Assembly: GCF_949987535.1 (NCBI RefSeq)
Contig: NC_080082.1
Span: 30,375,511 to 30,439,510 of the forward strand
Length of the DNA stretch: 64,000 nt
Origin: Balaenoptera acutorostrata
Lineage: Eukaryota > Chordata > Mammalia > Artiodactyla > Balaenopteridae
Direction of reading: 5' to 3'
The notes under the pieces are model-generated. The model ran no database searches. It worked only from the letters and a program-made list of their open reading frames with translations, and had not been told where the DNA came from. Shown here one piece after another: positions 12,721 through 24,381 of this stretch; position 1 is the stretch's first letter, and each line of letters starts with the position of its first letter. Both the position numbers and the translations under genes were made by a program.

Positions 12721-13731
12721 CCACCATATGTATTCTGACCACCTCCAACAAATTGGAAGGTGGTGGCTTTTAGGTAATACCTTTGTTTTTGGTCTCTGCA
12801 ATCCTTCGTGTACTACTGTCACCTCTCCAAGAGTCTTAATCTATGAATCAGTAAGTACATATTCAGTGCCTGTTACGCGACCAGAATTGTTGTGTTCACT
12901 GTGGAGGTATAAAGCAATATAGCAGGGCTGCTTCCTTCAGGGAGTTTACCTCCCTCTAAGAGAAGGCCCCCACTAGTCTGAAAATAGGCTTAATGGTACA
13001 AAGTGGCACCGTCATTCAGGAAAATGAAAGCTTGATTTGATCTGGGCGCTCAGAAACCATGAAAAACTCATTAAACACACTGATGGTTATTCAAGAGTGT
13101 ACTTAGCTTCTGGCTTACCCATGCTGCCCTTCACTTCTCCCTTTACCTCTTTTTTTGCAGCCTAATTTTAGCTACTGTACTGTTTATAAATATTTCTTCC
13201 GCAGAGCAGATTAAGAGGATTGTTTATAAGCTCAAAAGATCTTTGTAAAAGTGTAAAGTGGGAAGAGTCTCAAATTCTTGGTCACAGTGATATATAGATA
13301 TACCTTTTATTCCAACTACCTTCTTTCCCTGTCAAGATGGATAACTGAGAATGAACATGTATTAACATTAGGTGTTCTCTAGTATTTCTGGAATGGCTGT
13401 GAGTAAACAAAGGGTTGATAAATGCAATATTATCTTTAGATTGGCTAGCACAGGGACTGACTCCTAATAGATACCTAACAAATATTTATTGTTTCATGGA
13501 TTGAATGAATGAAATTAAATCCTAAGGTGAATCTTTTTTAGACAATGAAGAAAATCCTCATGAGTTTGTATTTTAATTTGAAGGAATTTTCCTAATGCAG
13601 TGCACATCAACATGTCTTAGGGAGAAAGTTGTCGTCGTTGATCCATTATCCTTACCTGGAAGCTCTTCAGGATTAAGGGATGGGATTCACTCATAGCTTA
13701 TGACCACTCCCTCCCTGGGGCAGTACCTAGA

Positions 13732-13781
13732 ATTTGTTGGATGGAAATATTTGTTGGATGGAAATATTTGTTGGATGGAAA
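13732..13781. repeat. 17-bp minisatellite, about three copies
   Basis: Three consecutive copies of the 17-mer ATTTGTTGGATGGAAAT; the third is imperfect at its end. Confidence 0.95.
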
Positions 13782-13918
13782 GTTGAATCATTTGACAGTA
13801 TCTGGTTTGAGGCTGAAGGAAGTCTAAGTGCTCTATAACCACGTATCCCAACAGTAGGTTCTACACAAAACTAACAGTAACAATAGAACAAATTTTCAGG
13901 AAAAACTTGGTAATGTAG

Positions 13919-13934
13919 TAGTCAGACCATGTAC
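13919..13934. repeat. L1 target-site duplication, left copy
   Basis: TAGTCAGACCATGTAC, identical to 15252-15267. The T-rich antisense L1 tail starts immediately after it. Confidence 0.95.
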
Positions 13935-15251
13935 ATTTTTCTTTGGTGTTTTTATTTATTTTTATTTTTTTCAATTATTGGAGATATATATATATATATA
14001 TATATATTTTACATCTTTATTGGAGTATAATTGCTTTACAGTGTTGTGTTAGTTTCTGCTGTACAACAAATTGAATCAACTATATGTATACATATATCCC
14101 CTTATCCCCTCCCTCTTGAACCTCCCTCCCACCCTCCCTACCCCACCCTTCTAAGTCACAGAGCGTCGAGCTGATTTCCCTGCGCTATGCAGCAGCTTCC
14201 CACTAGCCATCCATTTTACATTTGGTAGTGTATATATGTCAATGCTACTCTCTCACTTCGTCCCAGCTTCCCCTTACCCCTGTGTCCTCAAGTCCCTTCT
14301 CTATGTCTGCGTCTTTATTCCTGCCCTGCCACTAGGTTCATCAGTACCATTTTTTTTAGATTCCATATATATGGGTTAGCGTACGGTATTTGTTTTTCTC
14401 TTTCTGACTTACTTCACTCTGTATGACAGGTCCATCCACCTCATTACAAATAACTCAATTTCGTTCCTTTTTATGGCTGAGTAATATTCCATTGTATATA
14501 TGTGCCACATCTTCTTCATCCATTCATCTGTCAATGGGCATTCTGGTTGCTTCCATGTCCTGGCTATTGTAAATAGTGCTGCAGTGAACATTGTGGTACA
14601 TGTATCTTTTTGAATTATGGTTTTCTCAGGCTAAATGCCCAGTAGTGGGATTGCTGGATCATATGGTAGTTCTATTTTTAGTTTTTTAAGGAACCTCCAT
14701 ACTGTTCTCCATAGTGGCTGTATCAATTTACATTCCCACCAACAGTGCAGGAGGGTTCCCTTTTCTCCACACCCTTTCCAGCATTTATTGTTTCTAGATT
14801 TTTTGGTGATGGCCATTCTGACTGGTGTGAGGTGATAACCTCATTGTGGTTTTGATTTTCATTTCTCTAATGGTTAATGATGTTGAGCATCTTTTCATGT
14901 GTTTCTTGGCCATCTGTATGTCTTCTTTGGAGAAATGTCTATTTAGGCCTTCTGGCCATTTTTGGATCGGGTTGTTTGTTGTTGTGATATTGAGCTGCAT
15001 GAGCTGCTTGTATATTTTGGAGATTAATCCTTTGTCCATTGCTTCATTTGCAAATATTTTCTCCCATTCTGAGGGTTGTCTTTTCGTCTTGTTTATGGTT
15101 TCCTTTGCTGTGCAAAAGCTTTTAAGTTTCCTTAGGTCCCACTTGTTTATTTTTGTTTTTATTTCCATTACTCTAGGAGGTGGGTCAAAAAGGACCTTGC
15201 TGTGATTTATGTCATAGAATGTTCTGCCTACATTTTCCTCTACGAGTTTTA
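13935..15251 (-). mobile_element. LINE-1, antisense, 5'-truncated, with 16-bp target duplication
   Basis: A complete insertion unit: left duplication, T-rich reverse tail with an (AT)n run at 13984-14006, 3' UTR, then the C-terminal part of ORF2 on the minus strand (about 14409-15245). Translated pieces show typical L1 ORF2 words ([48 protein letters not shown]) but are split into three frames by stops and indels, so the copy is dead. Truncation at about 15251 removes the reverse transcriptase and endonuclease domains. The insertion falls at the start of a MIR that continues from 15252. Confidence 0.96.
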
Positions 15252-15267
15252 TAGTCAGACCATGTAC
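15252..15267. repeat. L1 target-site duplication, right copy
   Basis: Identical 16-mer to 13919-13934. Confidence 0.95.
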
Positions 15268-15482
15268 TTTGAAACCAAGCAGACCTAGTCTAGTCCCATC
15301 TCTACCACTTAGGAGCTAGCCGTGTGACCTCAGGAAGTTGTTTAACCTCTCCAAGTCTCAATTTCCCAATCTTTCAGTTTGGAGCAGTAACAGTATTTCG
15401 TATGTTTGTTGTGAGGATTGAATAAGATACTCCACACTGTGACCAACTACAGGAAGTGCTCAACAAATGGTAAATAAATAGT
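15268..15482 (+). repeat. MIR SINE
   Basis: 'accacttaggagctagccgtgtgacctc', 'aagttgtttaacctctcca', 'tttgttgtgaggattgaat' and 'agtgctcaacaaatgg' are MIR words in order. Its first bases form the duplicated L1 target. Confidence 0.85.
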
Positions 15483-16881
15483 TATTACTCTACAGAGATT
15501 TCGGGAGTTGAGGCTATGGCCATTTTGATCTGTAAAGAATCCTGACAAAAGTGGGGAAATCTAAAACAGAGATACCTATATGCTTCCTGTGTTTGTCTTT
15601 TCTTGCTTCAGGAATTTTGAGTGGCGTTTGTTTGACTATATGAGTATGTGGAAAGAGGTGCAATAGGACAGGAGCTAGAAATTCTTTCTACTTTTAGAGA
15701 AATGCCCTCTACCAAGGATTTATGCTAACAGGACCCCATAGGCCCACCCTGTCAGCTGAGGATGAAAACAGCCAGAGACAATGGAATATGACACAGTAAT
15801 GCGTTCTCATTTGTCAGGTGTCAGCTTGCCGATATGGTCTAAGGATATGGTGTTCAGTAATTCCTAGAAATTGCTAATAATGATACCATTTACACAGCAG
15901 CTCCTCTGGCAGTTTTCAAAGCACTTCCACATACACCATCTGATTTAATTACCACCACAATGCTATGAGGAACCTGAAATAAATATTATCATTCCCATTT
16001 TATAGATGAGTAAATACATTCTGAGAAACAAAATGATCATGCCCAAGGTCACATAGCTGCTCAGTAATCAACCTCAGACTTGAACCTGAGTTCTCACTCT
16101 GGGATCATTATTTTTTTTCCATGAAACAAACAGCTTGTTTTTTCTACATAATCCATCTCGTATTTTGAATATTAAGTGTGCTTGCACCCATGCTAGACCC
16201 TTAAGAATTTGTGTTTATAAGATCATTTAGTAATCAGTAGCAGCAGCTAACCTTGTGTGTCTTTTTCGTCCAACAGGGAACAAAGTTTGCCATCCTGATG
16301 CACCAGGTCTTTAATGATGTCAATAAAGAAACAGCCCACCCTTTGGTTAAAAGACTCTGAGCCTTCAAGGACCACTGGTTGTCCAGAGGAAGCCATGGTT
16401 ATTCTGGTGAAGCACGAGGCCACGGTCGTTTTGATTAGTCACTCAATGGAGGGTCCAAAGCTTAAGCAGAATAAACTCAGGACAGACAACACTGGAACTC
16501 TGGGAGTGTAACCTCACCAGCAGATGAGGTAGTGATGGATGACTCCTGACTGTGGAGTCCTTTTCATCTCTCAATTTATATTCTGAGTTGTTACCTAGAA
16601 TAAATCCTACTGTTTCTAATTAATACACTCATTGTCTTTGTTTTGAATGGAAAAGGGAAAAAATGTGTTTATACCCCTGGCTAGCAGCATACAAAGTATG
16701 CCTGAAGTGGAATATCTTTCTCCATCATGAATAACATTAATCTTTGCAGTTCTCCGAGGTAACTAATTGCTGTATAGTTGAATTTCTGTTTGTACGGATG
16801 GGTGAGTTTCCAGGTGACAATTTGTTGCAGGAAGAATTCTCTCCAGAACCATTCTTAAGATTACTGTCAAATTCCTTAATC
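15483..16881. other. mostly unique, with a MIR-like repeat
   Basis: A MIR/L2-class repeat is visible at about 15870-16090 ('ccattttatagatgagtaaat', 'cccaaggtcacatagctgctcagt'). The segment 16277-16625 has features of a terminal exon (see findings) but no recognised product. Confidence 0.45.
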
Positions 16882-16892
16882 AAGAATGAGAA

Positions 16893-17019
16893 TCCAGGGA
16901 ATTCTGTGGCAGTCCTGTGGTTAGGACTCCGCACTCTCACTGCCAAGGGCCCGCCCGGGTTCAGTCCCTGGTCGGGGAACTAAGATCCCACAAGCTGTGC
17001 AGCGTGGCCAAAAAAAAAA
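16893..17019 (+). mobile_element. CHR-1-type short tRNA-Glu SINE
   Basis: Short tRNA-derived SINE: 'ggcagtcctgtggttaggac', B-box-like GGTTCAGTCC, 'gcagcgtggcc' and a pure A tail. Flanked by an 11-bp duplication AAGAATGAGAA (16882-16892 and 17020-17030). Confidence 0.93.
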
Positions 17020-17030
17020 AAGAATGAGAA

Positions 17031-17573
17031 GCCAAACTGGTTAGGCTAAATACACAGACAACCAGCTGACAACAGGCTGAGCTCACCCTTCCTGGATGCT
17101 TAGTTGTCAGAGAGAATTGATGGCTAAAGCTACAGAGGGCTTGTCGTCCATTACAAATCTTCCAACGGGAGGGGAGCCGCCACGCCACAGTTTCCTTCTA
17201 TCCTGAGCCTGTCTTGTGTTGCTCCAAGTTCGTGAGTGTGAGCTGCCTGCGCACACCCATGCCCTCTGACGAGATGACGACGGTGACAGCGGACCTGAGG
17301 ATGCCACACCGCTGTGCCATAGTCTCGGAAGAAGCCAGTTTTGTTCCAACGACAGGTTTCAGTGAAAAGAATCATCACATTCTGCACATTCCCTTACAAG
17401 GGCTCGGAGAGATTACATCCCTCGTTCAAGGTCACACAGTTATTAAATGGCAAAGTAGGAATTTGAGCCTGGGTCTGTCTGCCCCCAACCCCAGGCTTTC
17501 AGGCATCAGCCTCATTATCTCTACCGTGATAATGGCCTCCCTGTGGTAACTGTTAGAGGCTGGAAAATGTGGG
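17031..17573. other. unique sequence with a MIR fragment
   Basis: A MIR-like piece lies near 17400-17490 ('aaggtcacacagttattaaatgg'). Otherwise unrecognised. Overlapping open frames on both strands (17107-17549) have no family resemblance. Confidence 0.4.
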
Positions 17574-17588
17574 CCTGAGAGAACTTTT

Positions 17589-17921
17589 TTTTTTTTTTTA
17601 ATATATCATGCACATATGGCTAGAGATACATTTTATTTATTTGTTTATTTATTTATTTATGGCTGTGTTGGGTCTTCGTTTCTGTGCGAGGGCTTTCTCC
17701 AGTTGTGGCAAGCGGGGGCCACTCTTCATCGCGGTGCGCGGGCCTCTTACTATCGCGGCCTCTCTTGTTGCCGAGCACAGGCTCCAGACGCGCAGGCTCA
17801 GTAGTTGTGGCTCACGGGCCTAGTTGCTCCGCAGCATGTGGGATCTTCCCAGACCGGGGCTCGAACCCGTGTCCCCTGCATTGGCAGGCAGATTCTCAAC
17901 CACTGCGCCACCAGGGAAGCC
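17589..17921 (-). mobile_element. CHR-2-type tRNA-Glu SINE, antisense
   Basis: Antisense SINE between perfect 15-bp duplications CCTGAGAGAACTTTT (17574-17588 and 17922-17936). Between the T run and the usual ATTT tail there are about 35 bp of unrelated sequence, so the A-tail has an internal spacer. Confidence 0.95.
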
Positions 17922-17936
17922 CCTGAGAGAACTTTT

Positions 17937-18534
17937 AAATATGAAATAACTCTTTGCCTACTGAGATTCTTATTTTTAAAAACCCAGAGGAAGATTATAT
18001 TAATATATTTATTTAACATTTATGTACAATATTTACATTTACAAAATGCTTTATAGTAGAACAGAATGGGCAGAAATATTTATTGGGGCATATAATTTGT
18101 CTTTTCTTTCATATTCATTTATTCCTTTGATTGATATCAAATGTTCTCCACTTGGTCTTTTGAGATCATGTACAATGGTAAGAAATTTAAAATAAGATTA
18201 ATAAAAGATTATTTTGTATCACTCCTAGGGAAAACAGAGCAGGGCCATGCCATTCTCTGTTCTTGATAAATGTTATGCAAAAGCGCATAATATCGTCCCC
18301 AGCATACTGTCTGTAGCACCAGCTGTGCTTGCTCATGGCACTTTGAAACTCTATTTGGCTCTTATTCCTCATTTATTTTGTGGTATTCATGTCTGCCATT
18401 CAGCTGGTGGGGGTACTCCACATTTTGGATAATAAACTGCTGTGGGCAGCATCTGAAGAGGCCGCACTCTGGCCTTTCTTCATTGATCACCAAGCCAGAA
18501 GCCTCTGCAGAGTTTTCTTGCTGATGATTCCATC
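17937..18534. other. unique sequence, nothing recognised
   Basis: AT-rich. No gene or repeat family is recognised. Confidence 0.35.
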
Positions 18535-18715
18535 TGCCTGGAAATCTTTCTTCCCCTGATGGTCCCATAACTGCTACCTTCCTTCACTCGGGCCTGAAAT
18601 CAAACGGCACCTTCCCCAAGAGGCCTGCGTTGATCCCAGATCCCAAAGAATCACACCCCTCATCAGTGTATCCTGGCATGCTCTTTTATTTTCTCTTTAG
18701 CACATAAGACTATTA
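18535..18715 (-). repeat. L2-like fragment, antisense
   Basis: Resembles the antisense L2 3' end: 'tccttcactcgggcctgaaatcaaacggcacctt', 'aagaggcctgcgttgatccc', 'gctcttttattttctctttagcaca'. Confidence 0.6.
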
Positions 18716-19170
18716 AGAGCCCTAGAATTCCAGCGTTTGGTAAGAACAGATAAAAATATATATATTGATAAGCTAATATTTTGTCACTTTAAGTTGCTAT
18801 GATCTGCTTTAAAATTAATCTTTTAAGGAATCTCTTTAATGCGAAGTACTCTGAAGGTTTAGAATACGCTCCTTGTCTTTTTAGACTCACTTCGTTATTC
18901 TGGAGGGCATGCCAATATATGGCTAGGGGCAAATGCCCATGTTTGGTTACCTTACAGCTTCTAAATCTAAATAACTTGTGTGTATAATCAGTAGGTTAAA
19001 CATCTACTCTCAGAAAAAATGTTTTTCTCATCCTTGTATATGTGTGTGTGAAAATTTACTTTTTTCTTTAAAGAATTGAAGGTAGAGTGCCTCACTAAAC
19101 TGTGGTTTAGAAAGGCAAGTGTAGAGGTCTGCCCTGGGAGGGAGGGTTGGGGGACAGGCAGATTGGGTAA
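18716..19170. other. unique sequence, nothing recognised
   Basis: No feature recognised. Confidence 0.35.
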
Positions 19171-19325
19171 GCAGTTCTCCACCCCGGCTGTACGTTACTA
19201 ATAATGATCTATCCTACCAACCAGGACCAATCAAATCAGGGTCTTGGAGGGTGCGCCCAGGCACTAGTGTTTTTTATACTGTGCCAGGTGAGCTGATGTG
19301 CAGCCAGGGGTGAGAACCACCGGTC
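19171..19325 (+). repeat. MER5A-like fragment
   Basis: Word order resembles MER5A ('ggctgtacgttactaat', 'gcactagtgttttt', 'gtgagaaccac'), but it is diverged. The call is tentative. Confidence 0.45.
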
Positions 19326-19576
19326 CAGCAGGCTGCTGTAGTCCAGTCTTGAGAAAAGGGAGTCACCAGGGCAGTCGCTGTCAGCCCTGCCTTCCCCACG
19401 CCTGCCAGGTAGAGGCCCCTGATTCTCATCCCGCTCTGACCGAACCTGGAAAGGACCTCGGATCCCCCTCTCTGCTGGCGGTTTCCGGAAGTGGTCTTGC
19501 TATCTTCAGCAGTGTTCAATGAGCCTAGCAGTGCCACCACCGCACCCTCTCCTCCGTTCTGGTCTCCTGTTTCGAT

Positions 19577-19709
19577 TTCCCTTTTTTTTTTTTCTGCCGC
19601 ACTGCGTGGCTTGCGGGGTCTTAGGCCTTAGTCCCCCAGCCAGGGATTGCACCCCAGCCCTCGGCAGTGAAAGCTCGCAGTCCTAACCATTGGACCGCCA
19701 GGGACTTCC
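19577..19709 (-). mobile_element. CHR-1-type short tRNA-Glu SINE, antisense
   Basis: T run, 'ctgccgcactgcgtggc', 'ggggtcttaggccttagtcccc', 'accattggaccgccagggac'. Flanked by the 11-bp duplication CCTGTTTCGAT (19566-19576 and 19710-19720). Confidence 0.93.
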
Positions 19710-19720
19710 CCTGTTTCGAT

Positions 19721-20599
19721 CTCCTGATTGGTTTCCAGCTGCCCTCCTGAACCCTCAGCCCAAACCTTTTCCGGCTCCTCTGTGCCCGGCTACTCTTTGC
19801 TTAGCTCCTGCTGACTTCCTATTCATGGACTCAGGGCCTTATTCCCTATGTCCAAGCCACCAGCTGGGGTCTGGCTTCCAACAGATTGAACCACCCAGAA
19901 TCACAGTGGAGGCTCCCTCCTGACTCATCCCAGCCTGGCAAACTCAGCAGCTGCCAAAGCCCCAGTGGGACAATCTCCTTGAACATGGCCCCTCAACAAG
20001 GCCTCTGAATTCCTAGAGAAATAAACTCCACGCCCTTAGCAGGAGGCTGTGCAAAGCTATGTGCAAGGGGGCCTGAACACAGGGAGGGGTGAAAAATGGG
20101 GGCCAGTGAATGCAGTCAGCCAACCGCAGATGGGAAGCAAATAAGGGAGATATTGACTGAGCATTTCTGGGAAAGAAGCAAAAATTGTGTGAACATCAGC
20201 TCTACAGGGAGTTTAATTTGATCTGAGGTGAAAACAGGTGACAAAATGACAATTGTGATCGTGTTGCCATGAAGCATCCAAAAGTTCAGCAACTTGGATG
20301 CGAGTCGAGAAAGGTATATGAATTATTTAGACAAGTTAATAATGACAACTTGAGTGCTGCTCACAAGCGTGAACCAGGGGAGAGAACGGGCTTGGATGAG
20401 ATCCTGGCAAAGACTGGGGGGTCCGCCGTGCAAAGCTGCTTCCTCCCAGGAAAGCAACGGGGGAGTCAGGGCTAGAGCGACCGTAGTGTGGTTCCTGGGA
20501 GCCTCTGTGGACTCGGTTGTACGACGTACACTCAGTTCATCCCTTTGCTTCTGGCACAGCAGCCTCAACTCTCTGAAGTTCCTCTCCTCCAGGCACCTG
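19721..20599. other. unique sequence, nothing recognised
   Basis: Moderately GC-rich on the left. Short open frames at 19690-19923, 20269-20475 and 20323-20568 overlap or have no family resemblance. Confidence 0.35.
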
Positions 20600-20905
20600 G
20601 GTGGATTATACCTCCCTGCCCCTTTGAAATACGAGAGGAAGTGTCATATGTCACTTCCTTGTGGAAGCCACCACTGTATTTTTTTTTGGTGTCCTCTTTT
20701 CCTGTGACAATGAATTGTCAACCTTGCATTGAGATGGTGACATCAAAAAATGGTAGTCTTGGGTCCCTGGGTGACTAAATGAAACACAGCCACCTGCTGA
20801 CTCACAAATGGACAAATAGCGTGAAAGAGACATAAACCTTTATTGTGTTAAGCCACGGAGCATCAGGGGTTGTTATTACTGCAGCAGAGCCTAGCCTGTC
20901 CTGAC
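20600..20905 (+). repeat. old ERVL/MaLR-class LTR fragment
   Basis: The 3' end reads 'ataaacctttattgtgttaagccac', then 'gttgttattactgcagcagagcctagcctgtcctgac', a known LTR end. It is related to the copy at 27.97-28.35 kb ('ttgggtccctgggtgact' versus 'tgggtccctgaatgacc'). It is non-coding and no internal retroviral genes are seen nearby. The exact subfamily is uncertain. Confidence 0.65.
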
Positions 20906-23224
20906 GACTGCAAGGACTTTCCCCATGAACCTGCCCCTGTTAACTCTCTAGAACTTTTGCTTACCTCCAGCCTGGTAGAGTAGAAGGAACCGGTTTTTAT
21001 CACTGAGAGGGGGAAAAAGTTTCTGGCATGACCCTTCTGTGCTCCTCTGAGGTGGATGGACTCAAGGGGATGGAGAATGGAAGAGAACTAATGTTTGTTG
21101 GTTTCCTACTCTGCACCAGGTACCATGCTGGTGCTCTGCATGCAGCCAGTCTTTAGAACAGTATGGTTAGAGGATTTTGATTTTTATATTATTGATAAGG
21201 AAGAAGAGCTCAAAAGAGGTTAAATTGCTTGTCTGTAAATCTAGCTAGGAGATGACAGAGCCAGGAGAAGAACTGAAGTCCATCTGACTACAAAACCTAT
21301 GTTCTTTTCTTGTAAAATAAATACACAGGTAATGAGCTTTTAACCCCTGATAGTCTGTTAGTGTTTTTCTCCAGACCATAATCTCTTTGGAATAATCTTT
21401 AGTTAGATCAAGCTATTATTCTTAGAATTATTTTCTTCTTTTATTTCACTCAGATTTGTTTTTACTGATCTTTGACACCTGAGGTGCTACAAATCTGCAC
21501 GTTTGTTTAAACTCCAACCAAACGCACTCATGTTTAAGTTGGAATATCATCACCAGGATGTCTGGAAATTCTTCCACCGTGGCTACAGGTTTTTTAAAAA
21601 TGTGAGGTTTGCCCTTTCTGGCAAGGATCTTGGAGGAGGGAAATAGAATGAGATGAGATGTGGAGGGAGAAGGTTTATTTGTAAAGAGGAGAGCATGAAG
21701 GCTGTACTCAGTTACCAGAGGCCCTTTAGTACGTGGGATCTTTTCAGCTATCTCTCCGTGACGCTTAGAAATATATGATCCATCTACTCCAGGAGATCCC
21801 TTGTGACTCCCGCTGGGCCTCACCAAAATAAGATGAAATCTCGATGCAAACCCACGACTCACCCTCTGATTCCCTTGGCTTTCAGAGCGCAGCCAAGCCG
21901 CCCCATTCAGAGTTCGGCAGAGGGCATGCCTTGGCCTGTATTCTCCAACTCACGACATGACTTCAGGATGGAGGGCCAGGATTTTTCTCAAGTGTAACAA
22001 TATTAATTATCAAGTCACTTTAACACACGTGTGATGTATGTGTGCATTTATTTCACAGGAATGGTATAAAGATTAAATACTTAATGAATCCATTTTTCAT
22101 ATCAAGGATATATTTGCCCTGTGCCTAACTATATCTCTCCCTTCTGTTTCTCATGAGAAATATAGCTATCTTTATTATGTAATCAGTAATATATCATTCC
22201 TTCTAAGCAGGATCTAATTTTAGCAACAAGATGAATGGCCCGGGAATGTATTCCACTGCCCTCTGCAGAAAGGAATATATATCAGACCTGCTCAGGTGTG
22301 TGTCACTTCTTTATATTGGGAGCTTTCAAGCTCCCCAAGTGGCAGCCTGGGTTTTTCTGGCTGACAGCCCCAAGTTCTCTGTTATGGCTGCGCAGACAGC
22401 ATTAGGAAACGGCCATGTGTGAACAATAACCGGGCTTGCTCGCTCCAGCCAATGAGGGATGTGGCTCTCCTGGGCCGAGGATTATTACACCAGGTAGAAA
22501 ATGACCAATTGGGGCTTTAATTTATTTATGTGCAGGATCTGTTTGTATAGGACCATCCTCAGCTTCCCACCCACCACCTCCCATTTTTTCCCCTGATGCC
22601 TTTAAGCAGTGAAATTTCTTTATAATGCAGGAATAATTCCAGTTTGACTAGCAGCATGAGGAATTAGTCAGTTTTTCTTGAGCTTTCAAGGAGAAAATGA
22701 TCGTTTTCTTTCATGCTGCCTGTGAGTTTTATAGCTTCTTCTGCCCATTCATAGCACCTTGTATCTTGATAACATTTTAATTTTGAAGCTATTTTGAATT
22801 CATTTTTGAATTGATCTGTAGGAGAATCAAAGCAATACCTTATCTACATTTCAGATGTGAAAACTGAGGCTCAGAGAGGGTTAGTGATTTGTTCAGGTTT
22901 GGGGACATGGCCAACTAAAATGGAAAACTCCATATCACACGGTTGCCTATGCTTAATTTTTAATGATCTCTATATAAGATGGAAGATAAAAGTTAGAGGT
23001 GTTTGCTTTTGCAACAATTGTATTATGTGAAAATCTGAAATTCTCTGTGCAACTTCTGTATTTGCTGGCTCTACGATGTACTTTTCTCTCATCCTTGTGT
23101 CCCCCAAACTGGGATACAGCTGATAATCAATGGAGTATCATAATCTAATTGGTACTGTTTTTCCTTTCTTAGTGGTTGCAGCAGATTGACACTTAAAGTA
23201 CCCTAAATCTTCACCCCTCTCTGT
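20906..23224. other. mostly unique, with two MIR-class pieces
   Basis: MIR-like pieces lie at about 21085-21290 ('ctgcaccaggtaccatgctgg', 'ataaggaagaagagctcaaaagagg') and 22740-22900 ('tgaaaactgaggctcagagagggttagtga'). The rest, including 22200-22700 with a CCAAT motif at about 22449, is unrecognised. Confidence 0.4.
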
Positions 23225-23935
23225 CTCCACGTCCTTCGTAAAGATGTCACTTTGCAACTCTCCCATCAGTCAAATCTATTTCCCTAAGCCTGGAAAATGG
23301 GTGGACCTTATCTTTATTTGTTCCTGTAGAGGGCACTGTTGGTGCCCACCCATTCCCCTTGGCCCTTCCTGCCTCCGCCTGCCTGACTTCCACGAGCACC
23401 TGCATTCTTTGCTTGAGGCTGTCTTTGCCTACTGTGATGGCTTAAAATATGTTCAGAGTCTTTGACATGCCTCCCTCCTCTCCCCTTGAATGTGGGCCAG
23501 GTTTCATGGCTCGTCTCACTTCTCTCAAATGGAAGGTTGGAGAGATAGTGTGACTTTCAAGAGGAGGTTATAAAAGCACTGTGGCTTCACTCTCGGATCA
23601 CTCACTTTGCGGTAAACCCTATCTATACCTTGTCCTGAGGACATTCAAGGGGTCAAAGGAATTGAGACCTCCGGCTAAAAGCCAGCCCTGACTGGCCAGC
23701 CATGTGAGTGGATCATGTTAGAAACAGATCCTCCAGCCACAGTCCAGCCTTCAGATAATGAAAGTCTTGCCTATTTCTTAACTGCAGCCTCATGAGGAAA
23801 CACAAGCCAGAACCAACCAGCTAAGCTATTCCAAAATCCCTGACCCTCACAAATAATATGAGATAATAAATATTTATGGTTGTATTAAGCCACTAAGTGT
23901 TGAGATAATTCATTGCACATCAGTATATAAATATA
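23225..23935 (+). repeat. MLT1-type MaLR LTR
   Basis: MLT1 signatures: 'gatgtcactttgcaactctcccat', 'cctctccccttgaatgtgggcc', 'actgcagcctcatgaggaa', 'gccagaaccaaccagctaagc', 'aataaatatttatggttgtattaagccactaag'. Between about 23325 and 23460 there is sequence outside the usual LTR order, so it may be two LTR fragments or one with an insertion. No internal coding region is seen. Confidence 0.75.
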
Positions 23936-24364
23936 TAAACTCATCCATGTGGCAAGCTGGAAAGGTTGGTAGATTACATTTTGGAAGCATCCCTCAACCA
24001 ATGACATGCAGTAGTTTGTATAAATACCACAGCTTCCTCATGCCTTGTAGATCACTGAACTCCCAGAGTTTCCCCAGGGGAAACTCCATTTGCCTGGGAT
24101 AGTAACTGGATTGGTAACACCCTTTATTGACTACTTTCCCTCCCCTAACTTCTTCATGTCCCTACTGGTGTTTCCTTCACCTACCATATTAATTACTTGT
24201 TGTTAAAGCCTTGTCTCAATACCTCCTTTTTGGGGGTAGGGAGGATGCAAACTAGGTCAATTCCACATAACCAGTTGCCAAATCCTGTGTATTTTTAATT
24301 TGAAATTATATTTCCATGGTTGCAGTTCAATAGCATCAACCTGGCCCAATGCAAACAAACAAAC
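23936..24364. other. unique sequence, nothing recognised
   Basis: No feature recognised. Confidence 0.35.
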
Positions 24365-24381
24365 AAAAAAAGCAGAAAGGA

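Larger units (their letters stand above)
12361..13918. other. mostly unique sequence with MIR and minisatellite
   Basis: Holds a MIR at about 12495-12720 ('taatagctaacatttatt', 'cagatgaagataaactgaggcacag'), an old MIR/L2-like piece near 13430-13510 and the 17-bp tandem repeat at 13732-13781. The rest is unrecognised. Confidence 0.5.

Noticed and set aside
21446..21862. 138-codon open frame on the minus strand
   Set aside because: Not inside a recognised repeat, but has no recognisable domain or family, no start context and no exon-like codon pattern that I can point to. The frame on the opposite strand overlaps it.
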